From Nonlabens sp. Hel1_33_55 (GTDB lineage: Bacteria > Bacteroidota > Bacteroidia > Flavobacteriales > Flavobacteriaceae), in contig NZ_LT627735.1 in NCBI RefSeq assembly GCF_900101765.1, forward strand, positions 1,714,001 through 1,778,000: a DNA stretch of 64,000 nucleotides. Direction: 5' to 3'. Made by a program: the position numbers and the translations under genes. This document shows positions 18,978-27,945 of the stretch, piece by piece. Within the stretch, counting starts at the first letter, position 1; each line of letters begins with the position of its first letter. The notes below the pieces were generated by a model. The model searched no databases and was not told the DNA's origin. It saw only the letters and a program-made list of their open reading frames with translations.

Positions 18978-20182
18978 ATGATTTTCTTTATCTCATTTAT
19001 ATTGTGTAGTTGTACTTTAATATGTTTTAGATTTTCTGAGTCATTATCATAAAACGGAATATCTGTGTAAAACTGAAAAATTTGCTTTGTCACAGCAGAC
19101 CTGTATAATATAGAATCTAGATGATTTAACTCATTGATAATTTTGATTTGAATTTTGTTGTTATGATCTGGACGAATCATAATGTTGTCTACACTAAAAT
19201 CAGAACCTAGAAAGGGATGGCCGTCGCTAAACATAACACCTTCACGATAAAATTCCTTTTTTAATTCTATTACTTCTGTTTCAGAAACTCCCGAAATGTA
19301 AATGTAAGGGCAAAAGGGTTTTTGTTCTCTTTTTGATAATTTACTCCAGTTTTTTGAAATAAGTTGAATTATTTCTTTCAGTTCGCTTCTGGTGTAGGTC
19401 GATGAGTCACATCCAATCAAGAAAAATCGGTCGTATGGATCAATGTTAAAGTCAGTAAAGTGTTCTGCTTTTAGCTTTTTCAGAAATTTTGATCGACCTA
19501 AATAGCCTGCGTACCAGATGTTAAATAAATCTTCCTTTTTGTTTATGACTTCGATGAAGTCTTTACGCGTAATTTCTCTTGATGATACATCTTGCATCAC
19601 AGATAAGTCCTTTACCAGCCGAAGGGAATTGTTGTAGAAATAATCTTTTGCCTCATCAAGAGTACAGTTGAATTCATTTTGTAAAAGAGTTATTAATTTT
19701 TCTATCTGATCATTATAGGATAGTGCATTATTATCAATACTTAAAAAACCAATGAAGTTTTCAAGATCCGTATCTGTTAAAGCTAGATTCTTATGAAATT
19801 CAATTTTCTTATCTTCTTTTTTGAAAGTCAAGAAATTCTTTTTTAAATACTTTATTGTAAGCGGAAGTTTTAATTTTTCTTGCCCACCATTGTAGTGACC
19901 GTAGAGATGATATCTAACATTTTTAGCTTTCGTAATTTTTAGTTCATTGAAATGATTCAACATCTGTCTTAAGGGATGCGCTATTACTGAATGATTGTAT
20001 TCGGTTTTAGCATAATACTTGCACTGAACAGCCGTAGCCTCAGTTGCCGTATGCAAATCAATATCTTCAATGTTTTCAATGACCACACTATCATTAGAAT
20101 TTTTAGATTCTAATAGTTTTAAAATTGTCAAATCAAACTGATAATAATATCCTTTAATGGTATCTACTGCACTTCTATTCAT
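18974..20182 (-). CDS. DUF4297/Cap4-like nuclease, partner of HerA
   Basis: 402 residues. The first 60 match the pattern of Cap4/DUF4297 endonuclease domains: D-T-I-K-G11-Y-Y-Y-Q15, then V-V-I-E36-N-I-E-D40-I-D42, then A-V-Q53-C-K55-Y-Y, which makes an E...D...QxK catalytic set. The remaining 340 residues are helical with an aromatic-rich end and are not recognised; in related systems this part binds HerA or DNA. It is translationally coupled to HerA and starts 6 bases after the small upstream gene. Function as the nuclease of a HerA defence complex is inference from motif plus context. Confidence 0.75.
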   Translation of the reverse strand: MNRSAVDTIKGYYYQFDLTILKLLESKNSNDSVVIENIEDIDLHTATEATAVQCKYYAKTEYNHSVIAHPLRQMLNHFNELKITKAKNVRYHLYGHYNGGQEKLKLPLTIKYLKKNFLTFKKEDKKIEFHKNLALTDTDLENFIGFLSIDNNALSYNDQIEKLITLLQNEFNCTLDEAKDYFYNNSLRLVKDLSVMQDVSSREITRKDFIEVINKKEDLFNIWYAGYLGRSKFLKKLKAEHFTDFNIDPYDRFFLIGCDSSTYTRSELKEIIQLISKNWSKLSKREQKPFCPYIYISGVSETEVIELKKEFYREGVMFSDGHPFLGSDFSVDNIMIRPDHNNKIQIKIINELNHLDSILYRSAVTKQIFQFYTDIPFYDNDSENLKHIKVQLHNINEIKKII

Positions 20183-20188
20183 TTAGGT

Positions 20189-20515
20189 CTATTTAAAACG
20201 CTCGGTCATTACTAATCCTCTCGCTGCACACTCATATATCCCTTCGGAAGATTTTGCTTGAGCAATTAAACTACGTAACACATTAAGGCGTTCCTGTTCA
20301 TCATAAGGCGGATCTTGATTTAAGAATATCTCACAAGCTTTTTCCATTCGCTCTTTTAGCCCGTCCAAAAGCTTACTGTAATTCTCATTTTTATTTTCTA
20401 ACCTAACGAGGTTTTGAAACTCTGCCTTACTTGGCCTTCTGATTCTTCTATCTAAACGATGAGCTCTATTCATAAAGCTCTCATATTTCATTGATTTTAT
20501 TTCTGTAGTGCTCAT
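20189..20515 (-). CDS. Small hypothetical protein between type IIG enzyme and nuclease
   Basis: 108 residues from the ATG at 20515. An in-frame TTG at 20530 overlaps the stop of the restriction gene and is an alternative start. The protein is charged and probably all-helical: an Arg-rich helix (H-R-L-D-R-R-I-R-R-P-S-K-A) then Y-S-K-L-L-D-G-L-K-E-R-M. Tight spacing on both sides (11 and 6 bases) places it inside the operon. It could be a specificity, adaptor or regulatory subunit; nothing in the sequence decides. Confidence 0.7.
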   Translation of the reverse strand: MSTTEIKSMKYESFMNRAHRLDRRIRRPSKAEFQNLVRLENKNENYSKLLDGLKERMEKACEIFLNQDPPYDEQERLNVLRSLIAQAKSSEGIYECAARGLVMTERFK

Positions 20516-20526
20516 ATTTTCTGTTT

Positions 20527-23500
20527 TCAACTTCCTTCCACAATCCTAATCTCATCCTCACTCAACCCATACAATTCATACACCATAGCATCTATTTGTT
20601 GCTCGATGGTATTTATTTGTAATTGTAAGTCTTGTGCTTTTTTCTTGTTTTGCTCAAAGAGATCGAGCCATTCAAACGCATCTGTTTTAGTAAGTGTGGC
20701 AATAGCTGGTAGACCATCTTTATCGCGCTGCTTGTTAGTTGCTTTAATGGCTTTATTCAACTCTTTGATAAAGTCGCCAAAATCTAAATCTTGCCAGTTT
20801 TCTAGTTTGCGAGAAACCTTTAAGAGAGAATAATTTGATTCAAAGTATTTTTTAAAAGTCCCTTTTATTTTTTTGAAGCTTAGAATACTCTCCTTTAAGT
20901 CAATAGATTTAATATCGAATACTTTCTGATTGTCTTGCGATGTGTTAGGAATTGGAAATTCTTTCACATAAATATTAAAGTATCTAAAGGTGCCAACTCC
21001 GCTGGTGTTTGCAATTTGATGAAGATAGAACTTCATCGCTTTTGAATTTAGAATTGCAAGTAAATAACCAGATAAGATACCATCTGGTGGTAGTAAAAAA
21101 TAGGCGCTATTTAATAAATAAATTTCCTCAGAGCAAAGACTAAATCTACCACTATCTGTTAGTTCTATCCATACTATTTTTTCTTCTTTGAAGTCTTCAA
21201 AAAAAGAACACGCTCTTAAATTTGTCCAATGCTGACCTTTTGCGCCCCTAGCTTTAAATTTTTCGCCAAAACTTTCTAAATGCTCATAAACTGCCGGATA
21301 ATCCTTTGGAATATCAATACCGTTTTTGCTAAGTAAAATATATTGATTTGGTAATTCATAATGATACCTATGGATATCGCGTCCTCTCAAAATAGGTTGA
21401 ATTAACTCCGCACTGCCATAATGTTTATTTATTAACTCGTTCTTCTTATCCTCATCAATTAGAAATGCTTGATTAGAACCAGTAGCAATACCAAGTCTAA
21501 TTTTCGTTTGTAAATCCTCTAATGTTGGATGATTACCTTTTAACTTTTGGGTAATCTTTAAATATTCTGGCCTTATTAGTGTCCAAGAAAGAGAGTCTAA
21601 ATCTTCTTGGTTATAATCATATTGATTTTCTGAAACGAATTGTAAAAAATCAGTTTTAATATCATATTTGGCATTAACAATAATAGCTTTTTGGGACTTG
21701 TCAGATGATTTTGTAAATACAAGGATCACTGAGTTTACTACTGCATCTGAAAATATCTGGGCATCTTCAATATTGATTAATTGAGTGATATTTCCATTAG
21801 AGATTAAATATTTTCTCAAAGGGTTTCCGTAATCTGCTTTCAAGAAAGAATTAGAAGTTATGTAAGATAATTTTCCATTTTCTTTAATTATTTCTACTCC
21901 AAGTTCGTAGAAGTAACAAAACAAATCTGCAAAGGATTGATAACTAGAATAATGCTTTTTTAAGTATTTAGGGTGATCAACTCTATCGTGACTAACATAA
22001 GGCGGATTCCCAATCACAACATCAAAACCTCCATTTTCAAACACTTTCGCGAAAGCGGTCTCCCAATGAAAGGCTTTATCTCCAGCAATACTCTTGCTAT
22101 CTATCAAGCTGTTACCACATTTTATATTACTACTCAGATCGTTTAACTTTCTACGTGGTTGTGCGGTGCGCAGCCATAGTGAGAGTTTTGCAATCTCCAC
22201 AGACTCCTCATTGAGATCTACACCGTAAATGTTATTCTCCAGTATCGTGTTTTCTATATCTGGAAATTGTAAGCCACCACCCAAAATTTTGGTCTTGAGC
22301 TCGTCTATGTATTGATGCTCCTTAATCAAAAAATCCAGCGCCTGATTTAAGAAAGCGCCAGACCCACAGGCAGGATCGCAAATGGTAATCTGTAAGAGCC
22401 AGTCGCGATAGTCATCCAGAATGGTTACGAGTTTCTGTATGGTTTTATCGTTACGCTTATTTCTTCCTGTACCACGACCTTTAAAATATTCTTCTTCCTG
22501 GAAACCGAGTGCCGCCTTTTTCTCATCACATAGTTTGCCTACCGTGTTTTCTACTATGTATTTGGTAATGTATTTAGGTGTGTAAAAAACACCATCTTTC
22601 TTGCGCTTGCTTTTTTGCTTATCAAAGTCGCCGCCTTCTATTTCGGCATTAATACTTTCTATCTCGTTTAGTGAGTTTTCAAAAATATGCCCAAGAATAT
22701 TGACATCTACTTGACTTTCAAAATCGTAGGTCGCTAGTTTCTTAGTATGCTTGTAGAGCAGTTCATCATCTATTAAAACACGATCTAGAATAGAATCTGG
22801 TTTAAATAGACCACCATTGTAGGCAAAGATCTCTTTATTCTCTGCATCGCCCTTGCGACCTTTATCTAGATAGTTGAAATGCTTTTTAAATCGATCGTAC
22901 AATGGCTCATCTACATCTAACTTGCGTATGGTATCCCATTCGGAAAGACGTTTTAAAGTATAGTTGGGTTGTAACAGCCCACGATCTTCAGCAAAAAAGA
23001 TGAACAGAAAACGATCAATCAGTTTCTGCGACTTTTTAAAGAGCGTGAGTTTTACATTTTTCTCTAGTCGCTCTAAGTCATTCTGGTGGTTTTCATCATC
23101 AGGAATACTGCTGTCATTTTGTAAAGCAACTTTTAGAACCTTCCCGTTTTTCTTGACCAGATCGCGGTACAGTTCGCGTTTAAAGAGCGAGTAATCTTTA
23201 TAAAAATCTTTAGTAATTTGCTCTTCTACAATAAGCGAATCCTGCTTTATTTTAAGAGGTATCGTCTTGAGCAAATTGTCTTTGTGCAGGCATAAATAAA
23301 GCAGTGAAAAATCTGCCTCAGTAAGCTGGAAAAGGTCAAAGGCAACTTGCTCCGTCGCATCATCTATATAGAGTCGCAGCTTTTCAAAATTAGATGTAAT
23401 CACAAAACGACATCCTTTGTGATTTACTTTATAATCAAAAGCCTGCTTGCGTATGCTTTCTAGATCTCTAGTATTTATTCCCTTAAGTTCTACCACGGCA

Positions 23501-23793
23501 ACAGTAGCGCCATCATTTAAGATGGCACCATCTGCCTTGCGGTTGTTCTTTTCGTTTTTGTACTCTGTCGTTAGATTGTATTTGGGACTAGGATTTATGG
23601 TATAATCCAGTACGTTTACAAACAACTCGGTAAGAAATGTCGCCTGAAATTGCTCTTCGTTGCTCGTGCGTATGTTCTCCTGTATTTCAGGATTTAAAAA
23701 GTACTTAGCGTACTTGCGATAGGCTTTGGATAGTATGTTTGCGTCTTGTTGAGTAAGATATTTTTTAAGTACAGATGTCTGGAATAATGCCAT
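20527..23793 (-). CDS. Type IIG restriction-modification enzyme (Eco57I-like)
   Basis: 1088 residues joining nuclease, methyltransferase and specificity parts. The N-terminal PD-(D/E)xK region shows K-A-D-G-A-I-L and V-A-V-V-E-L-K-G (about 90-120). The methyltransferase has motif I D-P-A-C-G-S-G-A-F (about 471) and motif IV V-I-G-N-P-P-Y-V (about 596), typical of N6-adenine gamma enzymes. The C-terminal 400 residues, with aromatic-rich stretches and a final coiled coil, should recognise the DNA target. It heads the cargo operon. A palindrome copy at 22043-22058 is read as A-F-A-K-V just upstream of the NPPY motif. Confidence 0.93.
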   Translation of the reverse strand: MALFQTSVLKKYLTQQDANILSKAYRKYAKYFLNPEIQENIRTSNEEQFQATFLTELFVNVLDYTINPSPKYNLTTEYKNEKNNRKADGAILNDGATVAVVELKGINTRDLESIRKQAFDYKVNHKGCRFVITSNFEKLRLYIDDATEQVAFDLFQLTEADFSLLYLCLHKDNLLKTIPLKIKQDSLIVEEQITKDFYKDYSLFKRELYRDLVKKNGKVLKVALQNDSSIPDDENHQNDLERLEKNVKLTLFKKSQKLIDRFLFIFFAEDRGLLQPNYTLKRLSEWDTIRKLDVDEPLYDRFKKHFNYLDKGRKGDAENKEIFAYNGGLFKPDSILDRVLIDDELLYKHTKKLATYDFESQVDVNILGHIFENSLNEIESINAEIEGGDFDKQKSKRKKDGVFYTPKYITKYIVENTVGKLCDEKKAALGFQEEEYFKGRGTGRNKRNDKTIQKLVTILDDYRDWLLQITICDPACGSGAFLNQALDFLIKEHQYIDELKTKILGGGLQFPDIENTILENNIYGVDLNEESVEIAKLSLWLRTAQPRRKLNDLSSNIKCGNSLIDSKSIAGDKAFHWETAFAKVFENGGFDVVIGNPPYVSHDRVDHPKYLKKHYSSYQSFADLFCYFYELGVEIIKENGKLSYITSNSFLKADYGNPLRKYLISNGNITQLINIEDAQIFSDAVVNSVILVFTKSSDKSQKAIIVNAKYDIKTDFLQFVSENQYDYNQEDLDSLSWTLIRPEYLKITQKLKGNHPTLEDLQTKIRLGIATGSNQAFLIDEDKKNELINKHYGSAELIQPILRGRDIHRYHYELPNQYILLSKNGIDIPKDYPAVYEHLESFGEKFKARGAKGQHWTNLRACSFFEDFKEEKIVWIELTDSGRFSLCSEEIYLLNSAYFLLPPDGILSGYLLAILNSKAMKFYLHQIANTSGVGTFRYFNIYVKEFPIPNTSQDNQKVFDIKSIDLKESILSFKKIKGTFKKYFESNYSLLKVSRKLENWQDLDFGDFIKELNKAIKATNKQRDKDGLPAIATLTKTDAFEWLDLFEQNKKKAQDLQLQINTIEQQIDAMVYELYGLSEDEIRIVEGS
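22043..22058. repeat. GCTTTCGCGAAAGC palindrome, copy 7 (in type IIG gene)
   Basis: ACTTTCGCGAAAGCGG, one end mismatched; read on the minus strand as A-F-A-K-V. Confidence 0.85.
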
Positions 23794-23864
23794 GAAGATT
23801 ACTGAGTAAAAGTATTTCTCTAAAGTAGTAAAGAATTATGCTTGTAATGAATTTAAACTTGTTA

Positions 23865-23880
23865 CGCTTTCGCGAAAGTG
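23865..23880. repeat. GCTTTCGCGAAAGC palindrome, copy 8 (intergenic)
   Basis: CGCTTTCGCGAAAGTG between the relaxase stop and the restriction gene; may act as a hairpin separating the mobilization and cargo transcripts. Confidence 0.85.
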
Positions 23881-23912
23881 GAATTCCAGTAATTGACATT
23901 CTGGCACTTTAA

Positions 23913-25523
23913 TTATATACCTCTACCTTTTTTCTTCTTTTTTCTGTTCGATCTGTTGTCCAAATCTTCATCAATTCCATCGACTTCACTATCACTAGAA
24001 ACTGTAGAATTAATTTTGGATAAATGACTTATGTTAATAATATTAGTCAAGACCTTGTTTGAAGTCAGATCACTTTCATGACCTATAGCTTTCATATTAT
24101 CTGAAAGGTTATGTATTAAAGCATCTCCACCTATCGTATCAAAATCTAATTTTTCCACCAGCTGTCTGTTGACCAGCATTGAATTTATTTTGCTTGAATC
24201 TAAATGTATCAAGTTGTTATATTTTCTGAAATTAAAGATATTGGATTGATCTGTGGTCCTAGGTTTTAATAATACGGCATGATAATTTTTATCATTTGCT
24301 GCTTGGGAATGTATAAATGTTCGATTCTTGTCAATCATTATTTCATACCCGCATAGGACTAGGATTTTTATTTGTTGTGATCTTGACAAATGTGAGATTA
24401 TAGAAGTGATAAATTCAATTTTATAAGACTCCTTTCCAAATTCACTTAATTCGTTTTTTCCTCCAAAGTTTAATTGAGAATTGATATTCGATGCTGTAAA
24501 TGTCTTACCGATTTGCTCGCCGCTAAACTTTATTTTGGAGGATTGATGAATAAAACTTAAACCAACTAAACGATTTTTATTGATTTTCAAGTTTGCGTTA
24601 ACACCTTGTCTGTGCAGTTCATGACAAAATGCTGTGGTATCGATAGACTCATACTTTCTAAGCGCATTTATAATCATAAATTTAATATCATTCTTAACAT
24701 CATTTCTAAAAAGGCGGTTGCCTTTATAAATAGATTGTCGTTTCTTTTCATTGCTAGGAAAACTCTTGATCTTTGATGACGGTATGGCTCTTGAACCTCT
24801 CTTATATGCTTGTGATTCAAGATAAAATACAAACCCTTTATGAGTTGTTTTATGCTCTTCTAGAGAATAATTCTTCTCAACAACCTCTTGCATTACTATG
24901 TTATGTTTTAAAAGTTCTTTAGCCAAATTTTTGTTAGAGTATATCTTCTGAGTGTAAAGTAGATCATGAACTATTCTATCTATATATGTATGATTTGTAC
25001 CGTCATTTGCAATCGTTTTTTTTAATTCTGGCTGGACTACACATTTTTTTATACTGGAAACCTTATATAGATCAAAATGATTTTCAATTTTTCGAGATAT
25101 ACGCTGGCTTTTTCTAAAGTTATTTGAAAGACCAAACGACTTCCCAAACGCATCAACGGTAGTGCTAACAATATGTAGGTGAAAATTGTCAGTATCGTAA
25201 TGAAGATAGCCGATGTATGGTAGATTTTCAGGAAAACCTAGACCATCCAAGTACATTTCTACAATTTTTTTCATGGATTCATGACTCAGTTTAGGCTCGT
25301 CACTTTTAACAAAGCTCATGCTTGCGTGAAATATCTTATCCTTTCTATTACTATGATTAGCATTATTTGCAATCATTAGTTTTACTGGTCCGTAAGCTTC
25401 ATTCACATTGTTACCAACTGTATTACCGACCGCAAAGACTAACGCCTTATTTTGCTTTATTTTATCTTCATGATAGTCAATTAATGAACCTAGTTGTGAG
25501 CCTGTTGTAATATTAGCGATCAT
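23913..25523 (-). CDS. Relaxase (MOBP-like mobilization nuclease)
   Basis: 536 residues from the ATG at 25523 (M-I-A-N-I-T-T-G-S), the usual beginning of flavobacterial relaxases; a start at 25544 is possible. The candidate catalytic Tyr17 lies in G-S-L-I-D-Y-H-E-D, and the metal-binding triad is H108-Y-D110-x4-H115-L-H117. It would nick oriT and pilot the strand in conjugal transfer using a helper's secretion system. The gene overlaps the mobC stop by 11 bases. The C-terminal 300 residues are Lys/Asn-rich and carry no recognised helicase or primase motif. Confidence 0.9.
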   Translation of the reverse strand: MIANITTGSQLGSLIDYHEDKIKQNKALVFAVGNTVGNNVNEAYGPVKLMIANNANHSNRKDKIFHASMSFVKSDEPKLSHESMKKIVEMYLDGLGFPENLPYIGYLHYDTDNFHLHIVSTTVDAFGKSFGLSNNFRKSQRISRKIENHFDLYKVSSIKKCVVQPELKKTIANDGTNHTYIDRIVHDLLYTQKIYSNKNLAKELLKHNIVMQEVVEKNYSLEEHKTTHKGFVFYLESQAYKRGSRAIPSSKIKSFPSNEKKRQSIYKGNRLFRNDVKNDIKFMIINALRKYESIDTTAFCHELHRQGVNANLKINKNRLVGLSFIHQSSKIKFSGEQIGKTFTASNINSQLNFGGKNELSEFGKESYKIEFITSIISHLSRSQQIKILVLCGYEIMIDKNRTFIHSQAANDKNYHAVLLKPRTTDQSNIFNFRKYNNLIHLDSSKINSMLVNRQLVEKLDFDTIGGDALIHNLSDNMKAIGHESDLTSNKVLTNIINISHLSKINSTVSSDSEVDGIDEDLDNRSNRKKKKKGRGI

Positions 25524-25878
25524 ATATAATTTTTGAAATATCATGAATTATTTGGTAGATCCTTTGTTGATCGGCTTGCCCCAAGTTTGGGAAAGTTTGA
25601 ATTTTTTTACAAACCTGATTGAGATTTACTCCTATTCTATTCAATTCATTGATATCATAAGGAGAGATATATTCAACTACGGTAACCTTGTTCGATGTAA
25701 TTATTTCCATTAACACGTCTCTTAAAAATGCTCCTTTTGATTGATTTATATGATTGTATTTTTTGCAAAACATATCAATAGCTTCTTTTTCATTTTGATT
25801 AAAACTCAAATTGATTCTAACTTTTCTCACCTCTTTTTGACATTTTATTCTAGGCCTTCCACCTTTAGATTTTGACAT
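25513..25878 (-). CDS. mobC: MobC-like relaxosome accessory protein
   Basis: 121 residues. A basic N-terminus (K-S-K-G-G-R-P-R-I) leads into a ribbon-helix-helix-like strand (R-K-V-R-I-N-L-S-F) and then the MobC-typical end E-L-N-R-I-G-V-N-L-N-Q-V. It should bind oriT and help open the strands for the relaxase, whose gene it overlaps. The candidate oriT lies directly upstream. Confidence 0.88.
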   Translation of the reverse strand: MSKSKGGRPRIKCQKEVRKVRINLSFNQNEKEAIDMFCKKYNHINQSKGAFLRDVLMEIITSNKVTVVEYISPYDINELNRIGVNLNQVCKKIQTFPNLGQADQQRIYQIIHDISKIIYDR

Positions 25879-25990
25879 GAGTTAAATTTTTTTCCTAATT
25901 AAACATTAGAGTTTATTGTTTCAGTTTTTCGAGTTCACGTGGAAAAACAAGGCTATGGTATCGATAGATGCGATAGGTTATCGTGCCAAA

Positions 25991-26013
25991 AAAACTATCG
26001 CTGAGATAGTTTT
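25991..26013. repeat. Hairpin in candidate oriT
   Basis: AAAACTATC (25991-25999), 5-base loop, GATAGTTTT (26005-26013): a perfect 9-bp stem about 110 bases upstream of mobC. Position and form fit the inverted repeat beside a nic site; the nick point cannot be read. Confidence 0.55.
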
Positions 26014-26092
26014 GCGTAACGTATAACATACCTTGCTCTTCCTCAAAAATTAAAGCTATTATTATTTATTTCTGGTTTGAAATTAAATTTGT

Positions 26093-26180
26093 CCGTGAGT
26101 CGGTAAGTCAGTAAGTCGGTGAATCGGTGAATCGGTGAATCGGTGCGTCGGTGCGTAGGTGCGTAGGTGCGTAGGTGCGT
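26093..26180. repeat. Eleven-unit octanucleotide tandem array
   Basis: Eleven 8-bp units in a row: ccgtgagt, cggtaagt, cagtaagt, cggtgaat x3, cggtgcgt x2, aggtgcgt x3. Neighbouring units are identical or differ by one or two bases, so the array changes gradually from left to right. It lies between mobC and the upstream operon genes, in the candidate transfer or replication region; iterons or slippage growth are both possible. Confidence 0.95.
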
Positions 26181-26216
26181 AAAACAAACTCTTTTACATG
26201 ATCTAACTTTTAAACC

Positions 26217-26627
26217 TTAATGGCATCTTATTTTTTTAATCCAATTCCCATAGGCTTTCAAAACATCTGCGATATAAGTAGCATCGAAATAACCATAGTG
26301 ATTTACTTCCTCATCAAATGTTCGCCATCGTGCATGTTTTAAAGCATAATGAAATTCTTCCAAACTCAATGTTGGATATTTATATTCGATCATTTCACAA
26401 ATATCTAAGATTTGAATAGGGGATGGTTTGATTTTAAGTCTAGCATATTTGGAATTGCGTTTTATAATAATCTTTCTGCCATTATTCCTTTTGTTTTCGT
26501 TCAAATTTTTCATTTTGGTGAACGACCCCCTCAATTCTTTGAATTTACTAGGGCGGAGCTTTGATAACCTTTCTATTTTTAAGATAAACACCTCGTTTTC
26601 CAAAGTAGATTGATTTTCAAGTTCCAT
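26217..26627 (-). CDS. Hypothetical protein of the mobilizable element
   Basis: 136 residues. A basic linker (N-G-R-K-I-I-I-K-R-N-S-K-Y-A-R-L) is followed by a compact helical domain with P-S-P-I-Q-I-L-D-I-C-E-M-I and G-Y-F-D-A-T-Y-I-A-D-V-L-K-A-Y. It overlaps the DUF4373-type gene by 11 bases. It is the last gene before the candidate oriT. I do not recognise the family; a replication or mobilization accessory role is suggested only by position. Confidence 0.7.
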   Translation of the reverse strand: MELENQSTLENEVFILKIERLSKLRPSKFKELRGSFTKMKNLNENKRNNGRKIIIKRNSKYARLKIKPSPIQILDICEMIEYKYPTLSLEEFHYALKHARWRTFDEEVNHYGYFDATYIADVLKAYGNWIKKIRCH

Positions 26628-27417
26628 AATTACGATTTTGATGGTCTATAAAAAGTTCAATAAAGTGATCGTATGTATCTAAATCAACCTCGTTTTCCTT
26701 TAAGGTTTGCACAAAGCCTTCTAATCTTTTTGGAAAATTTTCTGAGGTTAGATTATTTCTCATGTCGTATACAAATTCATAAATTTTTGATTGGTCACTT
26801 GCCAACTTATTAAAATAGCTTTTTAGAAGAATTTGAAAATCAACATCATCTTCTATTTTATTAGAATTTATTTTTTTTTCATCTGCTATACTTTCATCTC
26901 CTATACTCTCTTTGTTGAAAGAGCTTTTAAAGACCTTTCCAGAGGTCTTGACAACGTCTAACATTTTAGGAGGTATGTCTAAAAATTCTTTTTGATAAAT
27001 TCTTTGGATTTCTTTGTTTGGGAGGCTCTTCAAATCGACTTTAGTATAATCTCTATGCTTGATTAGAGCACTCTTGTACCCGTTTATTTGAGAATCGATT
27101 ATTGTCTTGTCATATCCAGACATCAACTTATTTAGCCGTTTTGAAACAATTAATGAATCATTTTCAAATTCAAACAAACCAAAATCCTCAATCACCTTCT
27201 TTACAATGTCATGATTTTGGAGATTTAAGTTATATGCAATTACTTCATAGGAAGAATTCAGTTTATATTCTTCCTCGTCTCTCATTAGCTCTAGTATCAT
27301 AATATAAATACCATAAGCTTCGGCACCTAAAATCATTCTCATTCGAGCTATTAGCGGTTCGTTTTTCGTATTGGAATAATGTGGAAACCAATAGCCATCC
27401 TTTTTTAGATTTTTCAT
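26617..27417 (-). CDS. Lin1244/Lin1753-like (DUF4373) replication-type protein
   Basis: 266 residues. The first 100 contain the family pattern G-Y-W-F-P-H-Y-S-N-T-K-N and G-A-E-A-Y-G-I-Y-I-M-I-L-E-L, a winged-helix-like domain found in phages and integrative elements at the position of replication initiators. The middle is low in complexity (Ser/Ile/Asp), and the end is helical. It is coupled to the downstream hypothetical gene. A role in starting replication of the excised element is inference. Confidence 0.8.
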   Translation of the reverse strand: MKNLKKDGYWFPHYSNTKNEPLIARMRMILGAEAYGIYIMILELMRDEEEYKLNSSYEVIAYNLNLQNHDIVKKVIEDFGLFEFENDSLIVSKRLNKLMSGYDKTIIDSQINGYKSALIKHRDYTKVDLKSLPNKEIQRIYQKEFLDIPPKMLDVVKTSGKVFKSSFNKESIGDESIADEKKINSNKIEDDVDFQILLKSYFNKLASDQSKIYEFVYDMRNNLTSENFPKRLEGFVQTLKENEVDLDTYDHFIELFIDHQNRNYGT

Positions 27418-27502
27418 GTAATTAATATTAGAGATTTAGGAATTAGAGTTACTACTAGAAAGAATATTAATAGATTATACCCTAGTCAATTAAAACTTGC
27501 AA

Positions 27503-27808
27503 CTACCTTTTATATTTCTTGGATTTAACTTCTGACATAGCTTTTTCAAAATCTTCGTTCTTGACAAAGACTCTATCCCCTATTTTAAAAGCTTTTAATC
27601 TACCCGACTTAATATAGTTGCGCAGAGTTCCTACACATACCGGATTGGCTGCTGCGAGTTGTTGTAAAGATTTATGATCAGGTTGACCTTTTTTATTAAG
27701 AGTAGCTTGGATTTTTGCATCAACTATTTCCTCTATTTTAGAGAACAATTGATCTGCAGAAAGATTCTCAATTCGGAGTTCTTTTATCTGAATGATAGGT
27801 TTTGACAT
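27503..27808 (-). CDS. Excisionase-like helix-turn-helix protein
   Basis: 101 residues. The C-terminal half is a MerR/Xis-type winged helix: G-T-L-R-N-Y-I-K-S-G-R-L-K-A-F-K-I-G-D-R-V-F. The N-terminal half is a charged helix that may form dimers. In Bacteroidetes elements such proteins assist excision or regulate transfer genes. It lies downstream of the integrase on the same strand. Confidence 0.85.
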   Translation of the reverse strand: MSKPIIQIKELRIENLSADQLFSKIEEIVDAKIQATLNKKGQPDHKSLQQLAAANPVCVGTLRNYIKSGRLKAFKIGDRVFVKNEDFEKAMSEVKSKKYKR

Positions 27809-27945
27809 GGTATCAGTTTATGACGCCAAGATTTAGAATTATCGGCGTCCGATTATTGAAGCCAAAATTCTAACAAAAACTAAAGTGTAAACTGGTATTA
27901 CTAGTATCTAAAAAGGGTATCTATTTTAAAAAAGGGTATCAAAAC

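Noticed and set aside
25991..26013. Hairpin upstream of mobC as a transcription terminator
   Set aside because: There is no clear T-run on either side in the right direction, and its position beside mobC favours an oriT structure.
26093..26180. Octamer array as a CRISPR
   Set aside because: The units are contiguous 8-mers without spacers, and no cas genes are present.
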